Assembly (NCBI GenBank): GCA_001602645.1 | Contig: LUYE01000036.1 | Span: forward strand, 62,001 to 126,000 | Reading direction: 5' to 3' | DNA from: Methanosarcinales archaeon Methan_01 | GTDB lineage: Archaea > Halobacteriota > Methanosarcinia > Methanotrichales > Methanotrichaceae | DNA: 64,000 nucleotides | Shown: one piece after another, positions 52,211 through 61,707 of the stretch | Layout of the letters: each line of letters opens with the position of its first letter | Numbering within the stretch: the stretch's first letter is position 1 | The notes under the pieces: model-generated | The model's input: the letters and a program-made list of their open reading frames with translations, nothing else | The model's database searches: none | Told to the model about the DNA's origin: nothing | Translations under genes and position numbers: made by a program

Positions 52211-53512
52211 TTGGCCTCCGGCGACCTCCAGGCGGCGATCGACGGGGCTAGCCCCGGAGACATCATCGTCGTCCCCGCCGGCGAGTACCAGCCCTTCACC
52301 GTCGACAAGCCCCTCACCATCCGGGGCGAAGGCCGCCCTTCAGCCCGGGCCAAGACCCAGAATCCGGCGATCACCATCAGGGCCGACGGGGTGAGGCTCC
52401 AGGGCTTCGAGGTGGAGGGGGTTCCGAAGAACCAGGAGGACAAGTTCAGGTACTACATGGATATCTCGGTCCGGAAGCCTCAGTACTCGCTGAACCAGCC
52501 GAACTCGGGGATCCTGGTGGACGGCGACGACGTCCTTTTGGAGGAGGTGGAGGTGACGGGATCGGAGGCGGGAATCCTGGCCAAAGATGCTCGGAACTTC
52601 ACCATAAAGAACTCGACCCTCCTGAGATGCGACGCCGGCCTCATGCTTCAGGGGTGCGACGGCGGGAGGATAGAGGGATCCACCCTCCGGGAGTGCAAGA
52701 AGTATGGGGCCTCCATCGAGGGCTCCACCGAGATCTCCTTCGAGAAAAATCAGGTCGTCGGAAACTCCGGCGTCGGGGTGATGGTGAAGGAATCCTCTGG
52801 CTGCCTCGTCCGGGAGAACGCCTTCGTCGAGAACTGGCAGGGGCTCTTCCTATGGAACTCGACCCTATGCGACCTTTTGGAGAACTCCGCCGATAGGAAC
52901 GTCTACTATGGGATGGTGATCGCCTCAGGGTCTAACAACTCGATCCTGAATAACCAGGCGAAAAAGACCGGCGGAGGAGAGTTCGGCCTCCAGGGGATCG
53001 GTATCAGCATCCAGGAGAACAGCACCTACAATCTGGTGGGGGGGAACGTCATCTCCGAGAACCTCAACGGCCTGGACCTGACGAGGGGGTGCAGGTTCAA
53101 CCTCATATTCTCAAACGAGATCCGCGATAACAGCAACGGCATCCGGCTGGACAAGAACGAGAACAACCTCGTCTACAAAAATAACTTCAGGGATAACCTC
53201 ATCACCGGCTACGACAACGCCAGCCACAACTTCTGGAACGGCTCCGTCGGGAACTATTACGACGACTACCGCGGCCAGGACCGGGATGGCGACGGGATCG
53301 GCGACGACCCCTACTGGATCCCCAAGGGCAGCAGCTGCGTCGTCGACTGGCGACCCCTGATCAGCCCCGCCGATGGAGTCGTCGATATAGAGGCGGCCCG
53401 GCTGGACCTCGCCCAATACGCCATCTACAACCCCGAAGACGATCTCCCCTACAGGATGGAGAACAATACCATAGTCATCGGGATAAAGGAGCCCTCCAAG
53501 TGGTGGGATTAG
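52211..53512 (+). CDS. NosD-like right-handed beta-helix protein; start codon unclear
   Basis: The first usual start is TTG 52211, inside [20 protein letters not shown]. But in frame upstream the DNA encodes a good signal peptide ([20 protein letters not shown]), which must belong to the gene. No ATG, GTG or TTG lies in frame between 52079 and 52211; ATA 52097 is one base from ATG and is the best candidate. The mature protein has about 12 PbH1 turns ([20 protein letters not shown]) and ends in a beta segment with [13 protein letters not shown]. It is a sister of 34170-35663. Confidence 0.85.
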   Translation: MASGDLQAAIDGASPGDIIVVPAGEYQPFTVDKPLTIRGEGRPSARAKTQNPAITIRADGVRLQGFEVEGVPKNQEDKFRYYMDISVRKPQYSLNQPNSGILVDGDDVLLEEVEVTGSEAGILAKDARNFTIKNSTLLRCDAGLMLQGCDGGRIEGSTLRECKKYGASIEGSTEISFEKNQVVGNSGVGVMVKESSGCLVRENAFVENWQGLFLWNSTLCDLLENSADRNVYYGMVIASGSNNSILNNQAKKTGGGEFGLQGIGISIQENSTYNLVGGNVISENLNGLDLTRGCRFNLIFSNEIRDNSNGIRLDKNENNLVYKNNFRDNLITGYDNASHNFWNGSVGNYYDDYRGQDRDGDGIGDDPYWIPKGSSCVVDWRPLISPADGVVDIEAARLDLAQYAIYNPEDDLPYRMENNTIVIGIKEPSKWWD

Positions 53513-54321
53513 GTCCCGATCTTGACGGGCTCGACGATAGACCGAAGGGTGGCGATGGCCGAGAGGGCGGCGAGATAGCTGGTCTTGGGGTTCCTCGGCG
53601 ACGGCACGTTCTCGACCCGGGTCGTGATCCGGCCGAAGTTCCCCTCGGCCGTTATCTGGTGGATGTTGACGTCGATTTTGGGATCAGCCACGATCTTGAC
53701 CTTCACCCTTGCTCCCCGGGCGGTGAGGCTCAAAGTCGCCGCGACGTTGACGTTGGCTGGAAAGGCCGAGACCGCCTCCTTGGCAGGCCCCTCGAAGATG
53801 ACCGTCGGCTCAGAGATCGCCGAGAGGTCGATCCCCTTCTCCTCGATGTAGGGAGCCCCCACAAACCCCCTCGGGTTCTTGGTGGTGGTGAGGGTGACGA
53901 GGTCGATCCTTCCTGCGCCCGCGGACTTGAGGCCATCGAGGCCGGATATCGCCCCTGAGGGGAGGTAAACCCTGCAACCGTGCTCTTTTGCGAGATCCTC
54001 CACCATGCTGCGTAGCCGTTCCTCCAGGAGGGCGCCGACGGACATGATCATCAGGTCCCGTCCCCTCTCGAGGGCGGCCCTGGCCACCTCGGGGACGGCC
54101 CTCTGAGATGCCGCCTCCACCACGATATCAGACCGCTCCACCAGATCCTCCAGCTCCAGAAGCTCCGGCTTCGCCTTCAGTCCCTTCACCATATCCACTG
54201 CCCTCTCACCATTCCTATCGAAGACGGCGACCAGTTCCGCCTCGACATCGCCGCGGTCTATCGCCCTTGCGATCTCCATGCCGATCGCGCCGCAGCCCAC
54301 CAGCCCAATCTTCAGAACCAT
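53509..54321 (-). CDS. nadX: L-aspartate dehydrogenase NadX
   Basis: The protein has 270 residues. The Rossmann N-terminus is KIGLVGCGAIGMEIARAI. The catalytic domain has YLPSGAISGLDGLKSA, TTTKNPRGF, FPANVNVAATLSLTA and the near-terminal NPKTSYLAALSAIATL. It oxidises aspartate to iminoaspartate for NAD synthesis, replacing NadB. It is head to head with nadC, which takes the product two steps on, so the NAD branch is clustered. Convergent overlap of four bases with the NosD-like gene. Confidence 0.95.
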   Translation of the reverse strand: MVLKIGLVGCGAIGMEIARAIDRGDVEAELVAVFDRNGERAVDMVKGLKAKPELLELEDLVERSDIVVEAASQRAVPEVARAALERGRDLMIMSVGALLEERLRSMVEDLAKEHGCRVYLPSGAISGLDGLKSAGAGRIDLVTLTTTKNPRGFVGAPYIEEKGIDLSAISEPTVIFEGPAKEAVSAFPANVNVAATLSLTARGARVKVKIVADPKIDVNIHQITAEGNFGRITTRVENVPSPRNPKTSYLAALSAIATLRSIVEPVKIGT

Positions 54322-54361
54322 CGCAGCCTATAAATCGATGGGACAACAAAACTTTTGCGGT

Positions 54362-55177
54362 ATGCTGCCGTCTGACCTGGAGCGGTTCGTGAGAGAAGAC
54401 CTGGGGGCGATGGACGACAACAGCTCGATAGTCCCCGAGGTTGAGGCCAAAGCTGTGATTCTCGTCAAGGAGGATTGCGTCGTTTCCGGGCTCGCGGAGG
54501 CCTTTTCCATCCTCAATTACTTCGGCCTCGAAGGGGTGGGGCTCGTCCCGGAGGGGGCTGAAGTGGCTGCGGGGACCAGGGTTATCGAGGTCCGGGGCCT
54601 GGCGGAGGCGATCCTCCGGGCCGAAAGGCTCGTCCTGAACGTCATGAGCCGGATGAGCGGGATCTCCACCCTCACCCGGCTCTGCGTAGGCCGGGCCGGA
54701 AAGGTGAGGGTCGCAGCCACCAGGAAGACGACGCCGGGGTTCCGCTCCTTCGAGAAGAGGGCAGTGGCGGTGGGTGGGGGAGACCCCCATCGATTCGACC
54801 TCTCCAGCTCCGTCATCATCAAGGACAACCACCTCAAGCTGATGAGCCTGGAAGAGGCCCTCGGAGAGGCGAGGCGAAGAGCGAGCTTCACCAAGAAGAT
54901 CGAGGTGGAGGTGGAAGGGCTGGCGGACGCCGCGAAGGCGGCTCGTCTGGGGGCAGACATAATCATGTTCGACAACATGAGGCCCTCTGAGATCCGGGAG
55001 GGGGTCGAGCTTCTTAGGCGTGAGGGGCTCCGAGACCGGGTAGTCCTGGAGGCCTCGGGAGGGATATCTCCGGAGAATATATCCGAGTACGCCTCCACCG
55101 GGGTGGACGTCGTCTCCCTCGGGGCCCTCACCAGGTCCGCACGATGGATCGACTTCAGCCTGGAGATCGAGGTATGA
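54362..55177 (+). CDS. nadC: Nicotinate-nucleotide (quinolinate) phosphoribosyltransferase
   Basis: I start at ATG 54362 (MLPSDLERFV), about 27 bases after CTATAAAT (54328-54335), giving a leaderless message and about 271 residues; ATG 54338 is an alternative. Motifs include DLGAMDDNSS, RTE-type ATRKTTPGFRSFEKRAVAVG, HRFDLSSSVIIKDNH, IEVEVEGLADA, DIIMFDNM and VVLEASGGISPENI. It joins quinolinate and phosphoribosyl pyrophosphate to form nicotinate mononucleotide with loss of CO2. Confidence 0.95.
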   Translation: MLPSDLERFVREDLGAMDDNSSIVPEVEAKAVILVKEDCVVSGLAEAFSILNYFGLEGVGLVPEGAEVAAGTRVIEVRGLAEAILRAERLVLNVMSRMSGISTLTRLCVGRAGKVRVAATRKTTPGFRSFEKRAVAVGGGDPHRFDLSSSVIIKDNHLKLMSLEEALGEARRRASFTKKIEVEVEGLADAAKAARLGADIIMFDNMRPSEIREGVELLRREGLRDRVVLEASGGISPENISEYASTGVDVVSLGALTRSARWIDFSLEIEV

Positions 55178-55247
55178 TCCAGTCCGGATAGATGGTAAAC
55201 GTTATATCGATCGTTCTATTAACGATATCCGAGTTCGGTGGGGTGTA

Positions 55248-56444
55248 ATGCGACGGATCTATCTCGTGCTGATAGCCATCATGCTCCTGGCCATCCCCTT
55301 CGCTCCTATGGTGGCCGCAGCCTCCGAGGCCGATGAAGAGGTGGAGGAGGAGACTACCATCCGGGATTTCTCCCTCAGAGTGGACGAAGGGGTCAGGATC
55401 GGAGACTACCGGGTGGAGCTCATCAGCGTCATATCTAGGGTGGACGGTCTGATCGAGGTGAAGGTCTGGAAGAGGGTCAGCACCTTCGAGGACTGGAGGG
55501 TGATGGAGATCCTCAGGGATGCCAACTTCGATGAGGGGGCGGACCGCGGCGGCCTCACCATCACGGTGATCGAGATCTTCGACGAAGATACGGTGAGGAT
55601 GAGGGCCAAGTACCGGTCGAGCTACGGATACCCCCAGAAGTATATCACTGAGAGGGGGATGGCCCCCAAGAACCTGCCGGAGCTGGAGGTCACGACAGCC
55701 CTGGACAGGAAGGATGTCAGCGTCGGAGATGAGGTGAAGGTGACGATCACCGTCAATAACATCGGAAACGCCACGGCCCGAGACGTGGCGGTCCAGGACT
55801 CTCCACCCCTGCCGGCGTTCAGGTACGTCGCTGGATACCCTCCCAAGATCAAGAACTCCCTCGAACCCGGGGAGTCGGACGTAGCCGTCTACTCGATGGT
55901 GGCGGCGACGGAGGGCGATGTGACGATACCGGCGACGGTGGCCAGGTACGCCGACTCGAAGTCGAGGGTCTCCTCCGCCAGCTCTCAGCCACAGAGCGTC
56001 ACCATCAAGCCCAAGAGGAAGCCGGATCTGGTCCTTTTGGTCGAGCCTCCCCAGCCGATCAGCTACGGCGGCCGGGGGACGGTCAACGTCACCGTCAAAA
56101 ACCAGGGGGATGCTAGCGCTTATATGGTGGAGGTGAAGTCGAACCTCAAATCCGTCGGCGACGGCCTCGAAGTGGTGGAGGGAAACCTCGATCGGAGCTT
56201 CTTAGAGATTCCGGCGGGAGGATCGGAGAGCTACTCGACGACGATCGAGGGGTCCCGGAGCGGAAGCCGCATCATCGACCTTTTGGCCACCTTCCAGGCC
56301 GATGGGGCGATTTTGCAGAAGGAGACGACCTTCGAGGTGATGGTGCTGGAGAGGGAGCTACGGTTCCTGTATTTCCTGCCGATCGTCCCCGTCCTCATCC
56401 TCGCAGCGTGGCTCTTTAGGCGGTACAAAGAATATAAATATTAA
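55248..56444 (+). CDS. Exported CARDB/S-layer-type membrane-anchored protein
   Basis: The protein has 398 residues: a signal peptide (1-25), an N-terminal beta domain (about 38-125, FSLRVDEGVRIGDYRVELIS), two immunoglobulin-like CARDB/DUF11-type repeats (VSVGDEVKVTITVNNIGNAT; PISYGGRGTVNVTVKNQGDA), and a C-terminal membrane helix (FLYFLPIVPVLILAAWLFRR) with basic tail. It is a surface protein, perhaps adhesive or structural. The N-terminal domain resembles that of the protein at 63501-63980. Confidence 0.8.
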   Translation: MRRIYLVLIAIMLLAIPFAPMVAAASEADEEVEEETTIRDFSLRVDEGVRIGDYRVELISVISRVDGLIEVKVWKRVSTFEDWRVMEILRDANFDEGADRGGLTITVIEIFDEDTVRMRAKYRSSYGYPQKYITERGMAPKNLPELEVTTALDRKDVSVGDEVKVTITVNNIGNATARDVAVQDSPPLPAFRYVAGYPPKIKNSLEPGESDVAVYSMVAATEGDVTIPATVARYADSKSRVSSASSQPQSVTIKPKRKPDLVLLVEPPQPISYGGRGTVNVTVKNQGDASAYMVEVKSNLKSVGDGLEVVEGNLDRSFLEIPAGGSESYSTTIEGSRSGSRIIDLLATFQADGAILQKETTFEVMVLERELRFLYFLPIVPVLILAAWLFRRYKEYKY

Positions 56445-56571
56445 GTCGGAGTGAGATGATACATCTGGTGATACGATCCTTCTGGCCCGGGGGGCCTGAT
56501 GGTGCGACTCTCAAAACGCCGCAGGGCGCCGGTATGACGCCTTTCCATCCAACAAGTCTGGACGGATATAT

Positions 56572-57675
56572 ATGTTGAACGTACTGATGCTGGGGATCGG
56601 CCAATGTGGCAATAGGATCCTGGACGCCGTCAACAGGGAGGCCTTCGGTGGCTCCTCCAGGCTATCCAAGTACTATTCGCGGCAGAAGTTTCCCAGCAGG
56701 GTCGAGACCCTAGCCATCAACACCGCCATCAACGACCTCAAGGAGCTCCGGTTCACCGCCGCCAAGGACAGGCTCCACGTCCCCAACCTCCACGGGGTCG
56801 GAGCCAACCGGGGGATCGGAAAGCAGGGCTTCTGGGAGAACCGCGAGATGATCATGGAGGAGATCGAGCGGAGGGGAGACTTCGACATCGCCTTCGTCAT
56901 GACCTCGGCCTCCGGCGGAACCGGCTCCTCCTTCACGCCCCTCGTCGTCCACGAGCTGAAGGAGAGGTACAAGAAGATCACCGTCATCCCGGTGATGGTC
57001 CTCCCCTTCCGGGAGGAGGGTTCGATATACCTCCAGAACGCCGCCTTCAGCATGAGGGACATCATGGAGGTCGAGTCCGACGGCATAATCCTCGTCGACA
57101 ACCAGTACCTCAAACGGCTGAGCGGCGACATCAAGACCGCCTACGACCGGATCAACGAGATGGTGGCGGAGAGGCTCCTCTTCCTCATCGAGTCCCTGGA
57201 TAGCGAGATGCTCTCAGTCACCGACCTCGGCGACTTCAAGACGGTGATGCGGGGCGGCCTCGGCATGGGGACCCTCGGCTTCTACGAGTCGGACAAGAAG
57301 ACTACGTCGCTGACCTCGGCGATCGAGGGGTCGATCAAGCCCACCGGCCTCCTCTACCCCGCCGACGTCTACGAGGACGCCGCGAGGGCGATGATCATCA
57401 TCCAGGGGTCTAAGGAGTACCTAGAGGTCGATGAGATCACCAAGGCCGTCGAGAAGCTATCGACGAAGATCGGCCAGGTCTTCAAGGGGATCGTCATAAA
57501 GAAGGGGCGGCCGAAGGTCCTCTCCGTCTTCACCCTCAGCCAGGTCCCCGACTTAGAGATGCTCTACGCCCAGGCCGCCCAGGCGATCCAGGATGAGAAG
57601 AGCAAGAAGACCAGGGCCAAAAAGCAGCTCGACGACGCCTTCGCCTACATCGAGGACCTGGAAGAGGTCTACTGA
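56572..57675 (+). CDS. Tubulin/FtsZ-superfamily GTPase (CetZ-like)
   Basis: The protein has 367 residues. The N-terminal nucleotide loop reads LNVLMLGIGQCGNRILDAVN, close to the G-Q-C-G-N of tubulin. The T4 signature is TSASGGTGSSFTPLVVHELK. The T7-like region and C-terminal domain (ARAMIIIQGSKEYLEVDEI) follow. The C-terminal ~35 residues are charged and helical (DEKSKKTRAKKQLDDAFAYI). CetZ proteins polymerise with GTP and affect cell shape in archaea rather than dividing cells. This one lacks the FtsZ-binding C-terminal peptide. No division gene lies nearby. Confidence 0.88.
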   Translation: MLNVLMLGIGQCGNRILDAVNREAFGGSSRLSKYYSRQKFPSRVETLAINTAINDLKELRFTAAKDRLHVPNLHGVGANRGIGKQGFWENREMIMEEIERRGDFDIAFVMTSASGGTGSSFTPLVVHELKERYKKITVIPVMVLPFREEGSIYLQNAAFSMRDIMEVESDGIILVDNQYLKRLSGDIKTAYDRINEMVAERLLFLIESLDSEMLSVTDLGDFKTVMRGGLGMGTLGFYESDKKTTSLTSAIEGSIKPTGLLYPADVYEDAARAMIIIQGSKEYLEVDEITKAVEKLSTKIGQVFKGIVIKKGRPKVLSVFTLSQVPDLEMLYAQAAQAIQDEKSKKTRAKKQLDDAFAYIEDLEEVY

Positions 57676-57836
57676 CCTGCCAATTTTTTGCCGCTTTCTA
57701 TTGACACCCCTCCCCGAGGGCTGTTCGTCTGCTTAAAATATCAGGCTCCTCAGAGACGTGGTGGGGGTCGTGGGCCCGGAGCACTCCGCCCCCGCCAGAG
57801 GAAAGCCATTTACCGTCGCAGGTCGAACCATCGCCT

Positions 57837-58343
57837 ATGATCAGGGGAAAGGCATGGGTCTATGGGGACGACGTCGACACCGACGTCATAATCCCCGGCC
57901 CCTACCTCAGGACCAAGGACGTTCGGGAGCTCGCCTGCCACGCCATGGAGGGGCTGGACCCGGATTTCGCGAAGAAGGTGAGGCCTGGGGACGTCATCGT
58001 CGCCGGGAAGAACTTCGGCTGCGGCTCCTCTCGGGAGCAGGCTCCTCTGGCCCTGCGGGAGGCGGGGGTCGCCTGCGTGGTGGCGAAGTCCTTTGCTCGG
58101 ATATTCTATCGAAACGCCATCAACGTCGGCCTGCCGGTGGTGGAGGCCGACGTCGTCGCCCTTCAGGGGGAGGTGGTGGAGGTGGACCTCTCGGCGGGGA
58201 AGGTGACCGTCGGCGGCGCGACCTATTTGGGGACGAGGCTTCCGGAGTTCCTCCTCGCGATCCTCCAGGATGGCGGCCTCGTCCCCCACCGGAGACGGGA
58301 GATGGAAGGGGCGAAGGATGGGACGAAGGAAGGAGCGGCTTGA
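57837..58343 (+). CDS. Homoaconitase/isopropylmalate isomerase small subunit
   Basis: The protein has 168 residues of the aconitase swivel domain: [50 protein letters not shown]. The specificity loop is Y23-L-R-T26. In Methanocaldococcus, YLRT marks the homoaconitase small subunit (AksE-type, coenzyme B synthesis), while a different loop marks the isopropylmalate enzyme. So homoaconitase, or a dual role, is favoured over LeuD alone. The stop overlaps the next start (TTGA). The large subunit is elsewhere. Confidence 0.93.
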   Translation: MIRGKAWVYGDDVDTDVIIPGPYLRTKDVRELACHAMEGLDPDFAKKVRPGDVIVAGKNFGCGSSREQAPLALREAGVACVVAKSFARIFYRNAINVGLPVVEADVVALQGEVVEVDLSAGKVTVGGATYLGTRLPEFLLAILQDGGLVPHRRREMEGAKDGTKEGAA

Positions 58344-59167
58344 TATTCCCTGAGGATTACAAGTACGTCGGGGCCGCCGTCGAGGCGAGGCCCGGAGACC
58401 CCATATACTTCTCTACCCGATACCTGATCCACTACGGCGACGAGATCACCATCTACGCCGTGGAGGTGGAGCCGGGGAAGGGGTTTTTGCGACCCGTGAG
58501 GTCGATGGAGCCGATCGCCGGAGGCGGCGCGATCCTGGAGTATCCGGAGAGGATCGATACCAGGAACCGGGCGCATCTCATCGAGGTCGCCTCCTCCCTC
58601 TGCCGCGGCCGCGTGGATACGGTGATCTTCCGGGGACACGACGAGCACGTCACCTTCGTTCACGAGCCGGATCCTTCTGCCATCACCGAGATCGAGGTCC
58701 TGGACGTCGTTCCTCCCAGGCCCTCGTGGCTTTTCAGCGTCATCGCGGGGCTGGATCGGGCCGGAGCCTTAGGGGACCTGACCCTGAAGTTCCGGGAGCG
58801 GGTCCTAGACCTTTCCAGCTACGAAGGCGCTGACGTCTACTTCCCCTGCAACGCCTCGGGGCTCGGTCGGTCCCTGGACAGAGACCGAGTCGAGGTCGAC
58901 GACCCCCTGATCGTCGGCTGCGAGGTCTCTCGAGATGTCTTCAGGGAGATGTATCCGGGAAAGGACTTCAGGTTTGTGAACACCTGCCCCCTCTCCAACG
59001 ATCAACTGGCGCCCTCGGGCCCCTTCATCACCCGGTGCTGCCGGGCCGAGCGGCGGGGGATCACGAGGTCGAGGGGTCATACTGGCGTCGTTGTCCACTG
59101 GGGGGACGGTGCCCCCAAGATTGCGGAGGCGGTGAGATGTCTTGCAGAGGAGCTGAGAAGAGGGTAG
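58340..59167 (+). CDS. Conserved archaeal protein of unknown function (DUF7714-like)
   Basis: I place the start at TTG 58340, with GGAG about five bases upstream, overlapping the previous stop. The protein has 275 residues; the open frame before 58340 is only a shadow of the isomerase gene. Notable stretches are [54 protein letters not shown], and [22 protein letters not shown]. The Cys and His are numerous enough for a metal site. It is locked between the isomerase and dehydrogenase genes by overlaps, so a role in the same pathway is likely but unknown. The family name is from memory. Confidence 0.7.
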   Translation: MIFPEDYKYVGAAVEARPGDPIYFSTRYLIHYGDEITIYAVEVEPGKGFLRPVRSMEPIAGGGAILEYPERIDTRNRAHLIEVASSLCRGRVDTVIFRGHDEHVTFVHEPDPSAITEIEVLDVVPPRPSWLFSVIAGLDRAGALGDLTLKFRERVLDLSSYEGADVYFPCNASGLGRSLDRDRVEVDDPLIVGCEVSRDVFREMYPGKDFRFVNTCPLSNDQLAPSGPFITRCCRAERRGITRSRGHTGVVVHWGDGAPKIAEAVRCLAEELRRG

Positions 59168-60120
59168 CTTTGGTCAAAGGGGACGGCGTCGGGCCGGAGG
59201 TTATTGACGGATCCTTGGCTGTCCTCGCGGCAGCGGGGGCGGATCTGGAGTTCGTCCCCTTGGAGCTGGGGTACGGCCGATGGGAGAGGACGGGGAAGGC
59301 GATCGTCGATGAAGATCTGGAATTGATCAAGACATGTCACTGCGTCTTATTCGGCGCCATAACTACGCCTCCGGACCCCGACTACAGGAGCGTCCTCCTC
59401 GCTTTACGGAAGGAGCTGGACCTCTACGCCAACATCAGGCCCTTCTCGGCTCCGGGCCTCAGTTTCGTCATCGTCCGGGAGAACACCGAGGGGATGTACT
59501 CGGGGGTTGAGAAGCTGGACGAGGAGGAGGCGACGACCCTGCGGGTGATCACCTCTCGGGGTTCTCTCCGGATCGCCGAGAGGGCCTGCGCCATCGCCTC
59601 GAAGAGGGAGCGGCTGACGATCGTCCACAAGTCCAACGTCCTCAAGAGCGACACCCTCTTCTTGAGGATATGCCGGGAGACGGCCCGGCGGTGGGACGTC
59701 CCCTTCGACGATATGCTCGTCGACGCTGCCGGCTACCACCTGGTGACGAAACCCCAAAGGTTCGACGTCATCGTCACGACGAACCTCTTCGGGGACATCC
59801 TCAGCGACGTCGCCGCCGGGGTCGCCGGGGGGCTCGGCCTCTGCCCCAGCGCCAACCTCGGCGACAGGTACGCCCTCTTCGAGCCTATCCATGGGTCCGC
59901 CCCCGACATCGCCGGCCGGGGGATCGCAAACCCCATCGGAGCCATCCGGTCCGCCGCCATGATGCTGGAGTGGTTCGGGGAGGTCGAGAAGGCGCGGATG
60001 ATAGAGGAGGCGGTGGGGTGGACCCTCTCTTGCGGGATCACCACCCCCGACCTGGGGGGGTGCTCCACGACGGAGGAGGTCTCCGAGGCGGTGGCGAGAA
60101 GGCTGGCCTGGTCGGTTTGA
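59137..60120 (+). CDS. 3-isopropylmalate/homoisocitrate dehydrogenase
   Basis: I start at ATG 59137 with GGAGG seven bases upstream, giving 327 residues and a 31-base overlap with the preceding gene. It is a beta-decarboxylating dehydrogenase: [76 protein letters not shown]-type VTTNLFGDILSDVAAG, EPIHGSAPDIAG. R-E-N-T-E-G is shared by methanogen LeuB and AksF. With the YLRT-type small subunit, homoisocitrate (coenzyme B) chemistry is favoured, but leucine synthesis is possible. Confidence 0.92.
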   Translation: MSCRGAEKRVALVKGDGVGPEVIDGSLAVLAAAGADLEFVPLELGYGRWERTGKAIVDEDLELIKTCHCVLFGAITTPPDPDYRSVLLALRKELDLYANIRPFSAPGLSFVIVRENTEGMYSGVEKLDEEEATTLRVITSRGSLRIAERACAIASKRERLTIVHKSNVLKSDTLFLRICRETARRWDVPFDDMLVDAAGYHLVTKPQRFDVIVTTNLFGDILSDVAAGVAGGLGLCPSANLGDRYALFEPIHGSAPDIAGRGIANPIGAIRSAAMMLEWFGEVEKARMIEEAVGWTLSCGITTPDLGGCSTTEEVSEAVARRLAWSV

Positions 60121-60282
60121 TCGGTTGGCGGACTCCCGAGTCTATGTCGAAGGAGGGCGAATCTTCGCGCCAACTCCACCTTCAACGAACTGCGGCGTTG
60201 GGCAGGCCCCAGCTACCATCGGCTAGAAGGCGGTAACGCCGATCGAAATCTTTTTCACCAGGAAGCCCCCTTCGCCCTACGA

Positions 60283-60549
60283 ATGTCAGAAGAGAAGGCT
60301 CAGAACCACAAGAACAAAGTCAACGGCCATAAGAGCGAGCTGGCCGAGAGGCTGGGCGAGATGAACGTGAAGGTCGCCGCCCCCAAGTTCGACTACAAGG
60401 ATTACATCCGAGTGCTGAAGCTGGCGAGGAAGCCCACCCGGGAGGAGTTTCTGCTGATCTCGAAGATCTCTATCTTGGGGATAGCCCTCATCGGGATGCT
60501 CGGCTTCATCATTTACGTCTTCCTGACGGAGCTTCCGAAGGCGCTCTGA
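60283..60549 (+). CDS. secE: SecE/Sec61-gamma translocase subunit
   Basis: The protein has 88 residues. A charged, basic N-terminal half leads to the conserved amphipathic segment YKDYIRVLKLARKPTREEFL, then one membrane helix (ISILGIALIGMLGFIIYVFL). It clamps the SecY channel. There is no ribosome site, and AT-rich CTTTTTCACC lies about 30 bases upstream, so the message may be leaderless. The usual neighbour spt5/nusG is not present after it. Confidence 0.93.
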   Translation: MSEEKAQNHKNKVNGHKSELAERLGEMNVKVAAPKFDYKDYIRVLKLARKPTREEFLLISKISILGIALIGMLGFIIYVFLTELPKAL

Positions 60550-60598
60550 AGAGGAGGCTGGTGGGGCATCCGGCCCCATCCTTCGACCCTTTCTCCCC

Positions 60599-61699
60599 TC
60601 ATCCTACTTCGTTCAGGCCCCGCAGGGTCGCCCCAAACTCCGACTCGACGATGCTGGAGACCCCCATCGTCTTGGGGTGGAGGTCGATCTCCACCATCAC
60701 GTGCTGGTGGCCCAGCTCCCGGAGGGGGCGGACCTGCCGGGGGCCGTTGGTGATGGAGAAGATCTCCATCCCTTTGAGCGAGTTGGTGGGCATGGCGTGG
60801 GGTACGCCGGATATGACGGCGAAGTCGTATTCTTCCTCGCGGGCGAGCCACCTCGCCACCTCCTCTCCTGCCACAGGGTACTCGTCGAGGCCGCCGATGA
60901 TCTGGTCGATGGCAACCCCCATCTCTTCAAGCCCCGACCGGATGTTCTTTGCGTCCCGCCGGACCTTGGCGAGCCCCTTGCCATCGTCGAGGTTTGCCAG
61001 GGTCGAGACCTCAGCGCCCCGGGCCTTGGCCACCTGGGCGACGGCGGCGGTGATGTCGGCGAACATGTAGGCCGTCTCCTTCTTGGCGTTTAGGACGTTT
61101 AATCCCCTCTTCCCCTCGGCCAGAAGGGTGAGGAGCCTCTCGGCGGCCCTGTACTTCAGGTCGCCCCTCTCGGGGGCGAGGTACTCGCTGCTGGCCGCCC
61201 CGTGGAGCCTCTCGACCTCCGTCGCCTTCTCCAGGAGGAACCTCTGCCGTTCGAACTCCTCCCGGTCGATGATCCCCTTCTCCAGGGCCGCCTCCAGGGT
61301 GATGATCACCCCCTTGGTGTTGTCCCGATATCCAGCGTGGACCTCCACCTCGATGACGGGGACGTCGACATCGGCTTCGACGACGGCCTGGTGGAGGTCT
61401 TCGCCTATTATCATGCTGCTGCAGGTCCCTACCACCCCGATCAGCTTCGGGTCGAAGAGCTCCCTCGCCCTCCTGAGGAGTCGAGTGAGCTGCTCCTGGC
61501 CTCCGAAGACGAAACCCGCCTCGTCGAGGGCGGTGGTGAGGGTCCGGACCCCGTCCTCTTCCAGGAGGCGGGCGTGCTTGAAGCAGCAGCCGCTGGGGCC
61601 GTGCATTATGACGACGTCCACCCCCAGGTCTCGGAGGGTGTAAAGGGCCGCAACTATAGAGCTCGGCCTCGGATGAAGTATCTGGACTTCCCTTGCCAT
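60599..61699 (-). CDS. cfbD: CfbD, Ni-sirohydrochlorin a,c-diamide reductive cyclase subunit
   Basis: I start at ATG 61699 (MAREVQIL), seven bases after AGGTGAT; two Met lie just upstream. The protein of 366 residues is nitrogenase component 1-like with Cys38/Cys39 ([11 protein letters not shown]) and Cys93 ([14 protein letters not shown]), plus [11 protein letters not shown]. With CfbC (NifH-like, not here) it reduces and cyclises Ni-sirohydrochlorin diamide on the way to coenzyme F430, the prosthetic group of methyl-coenzyme M reductase. Third gene of the cfbA-cfbE-cfbD operon, nine bases after cfbE. Compare with the uncharacterised relatives at 1-2066. Confidence 0.95.
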   Translation of the reverse strand: MAREVQILHPRPSSIVAALYTLRDLGVDVVIMHGPSGCCFKHARLLEEDGVRTLTTALDEAGFVFGGQEQLTRLLRRARELFDPKLIGVVGTCSSMIIGEDLHQAVVEADVDVPVIEVEVHAGYRDNTKGVIITLEAALEKGIIDREEFERQRFLLEKATEVERLHGAASSEYLAPERGDLKYRAAERLLTLLAEGKRGLNVLNAKKETAYMFADITAAVAQVAKARGAEVSTLANLDDGKGLAKVRRDAKNIRSGLEEMGVAIDQIIGGLDEYPVAGEEVARWLAREEEYDFAVISGVPHAMPTNSLKGMEIFSITNGPRQVRPLRELGHQHVMVEIDLHPKTMGVSSIVESEFGATLRGLNEVG

Positions 61700-61707
61700 C
61701 ACCATAA

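Noticed and set aside
57758-58339. N-terminal extension of the frame ending at 59167
   Set aside because: The extension lies wholly over the isomerase small-subunit gene in another frame and is Arg/Gly-rich; the real protein starts at TTG 58340.
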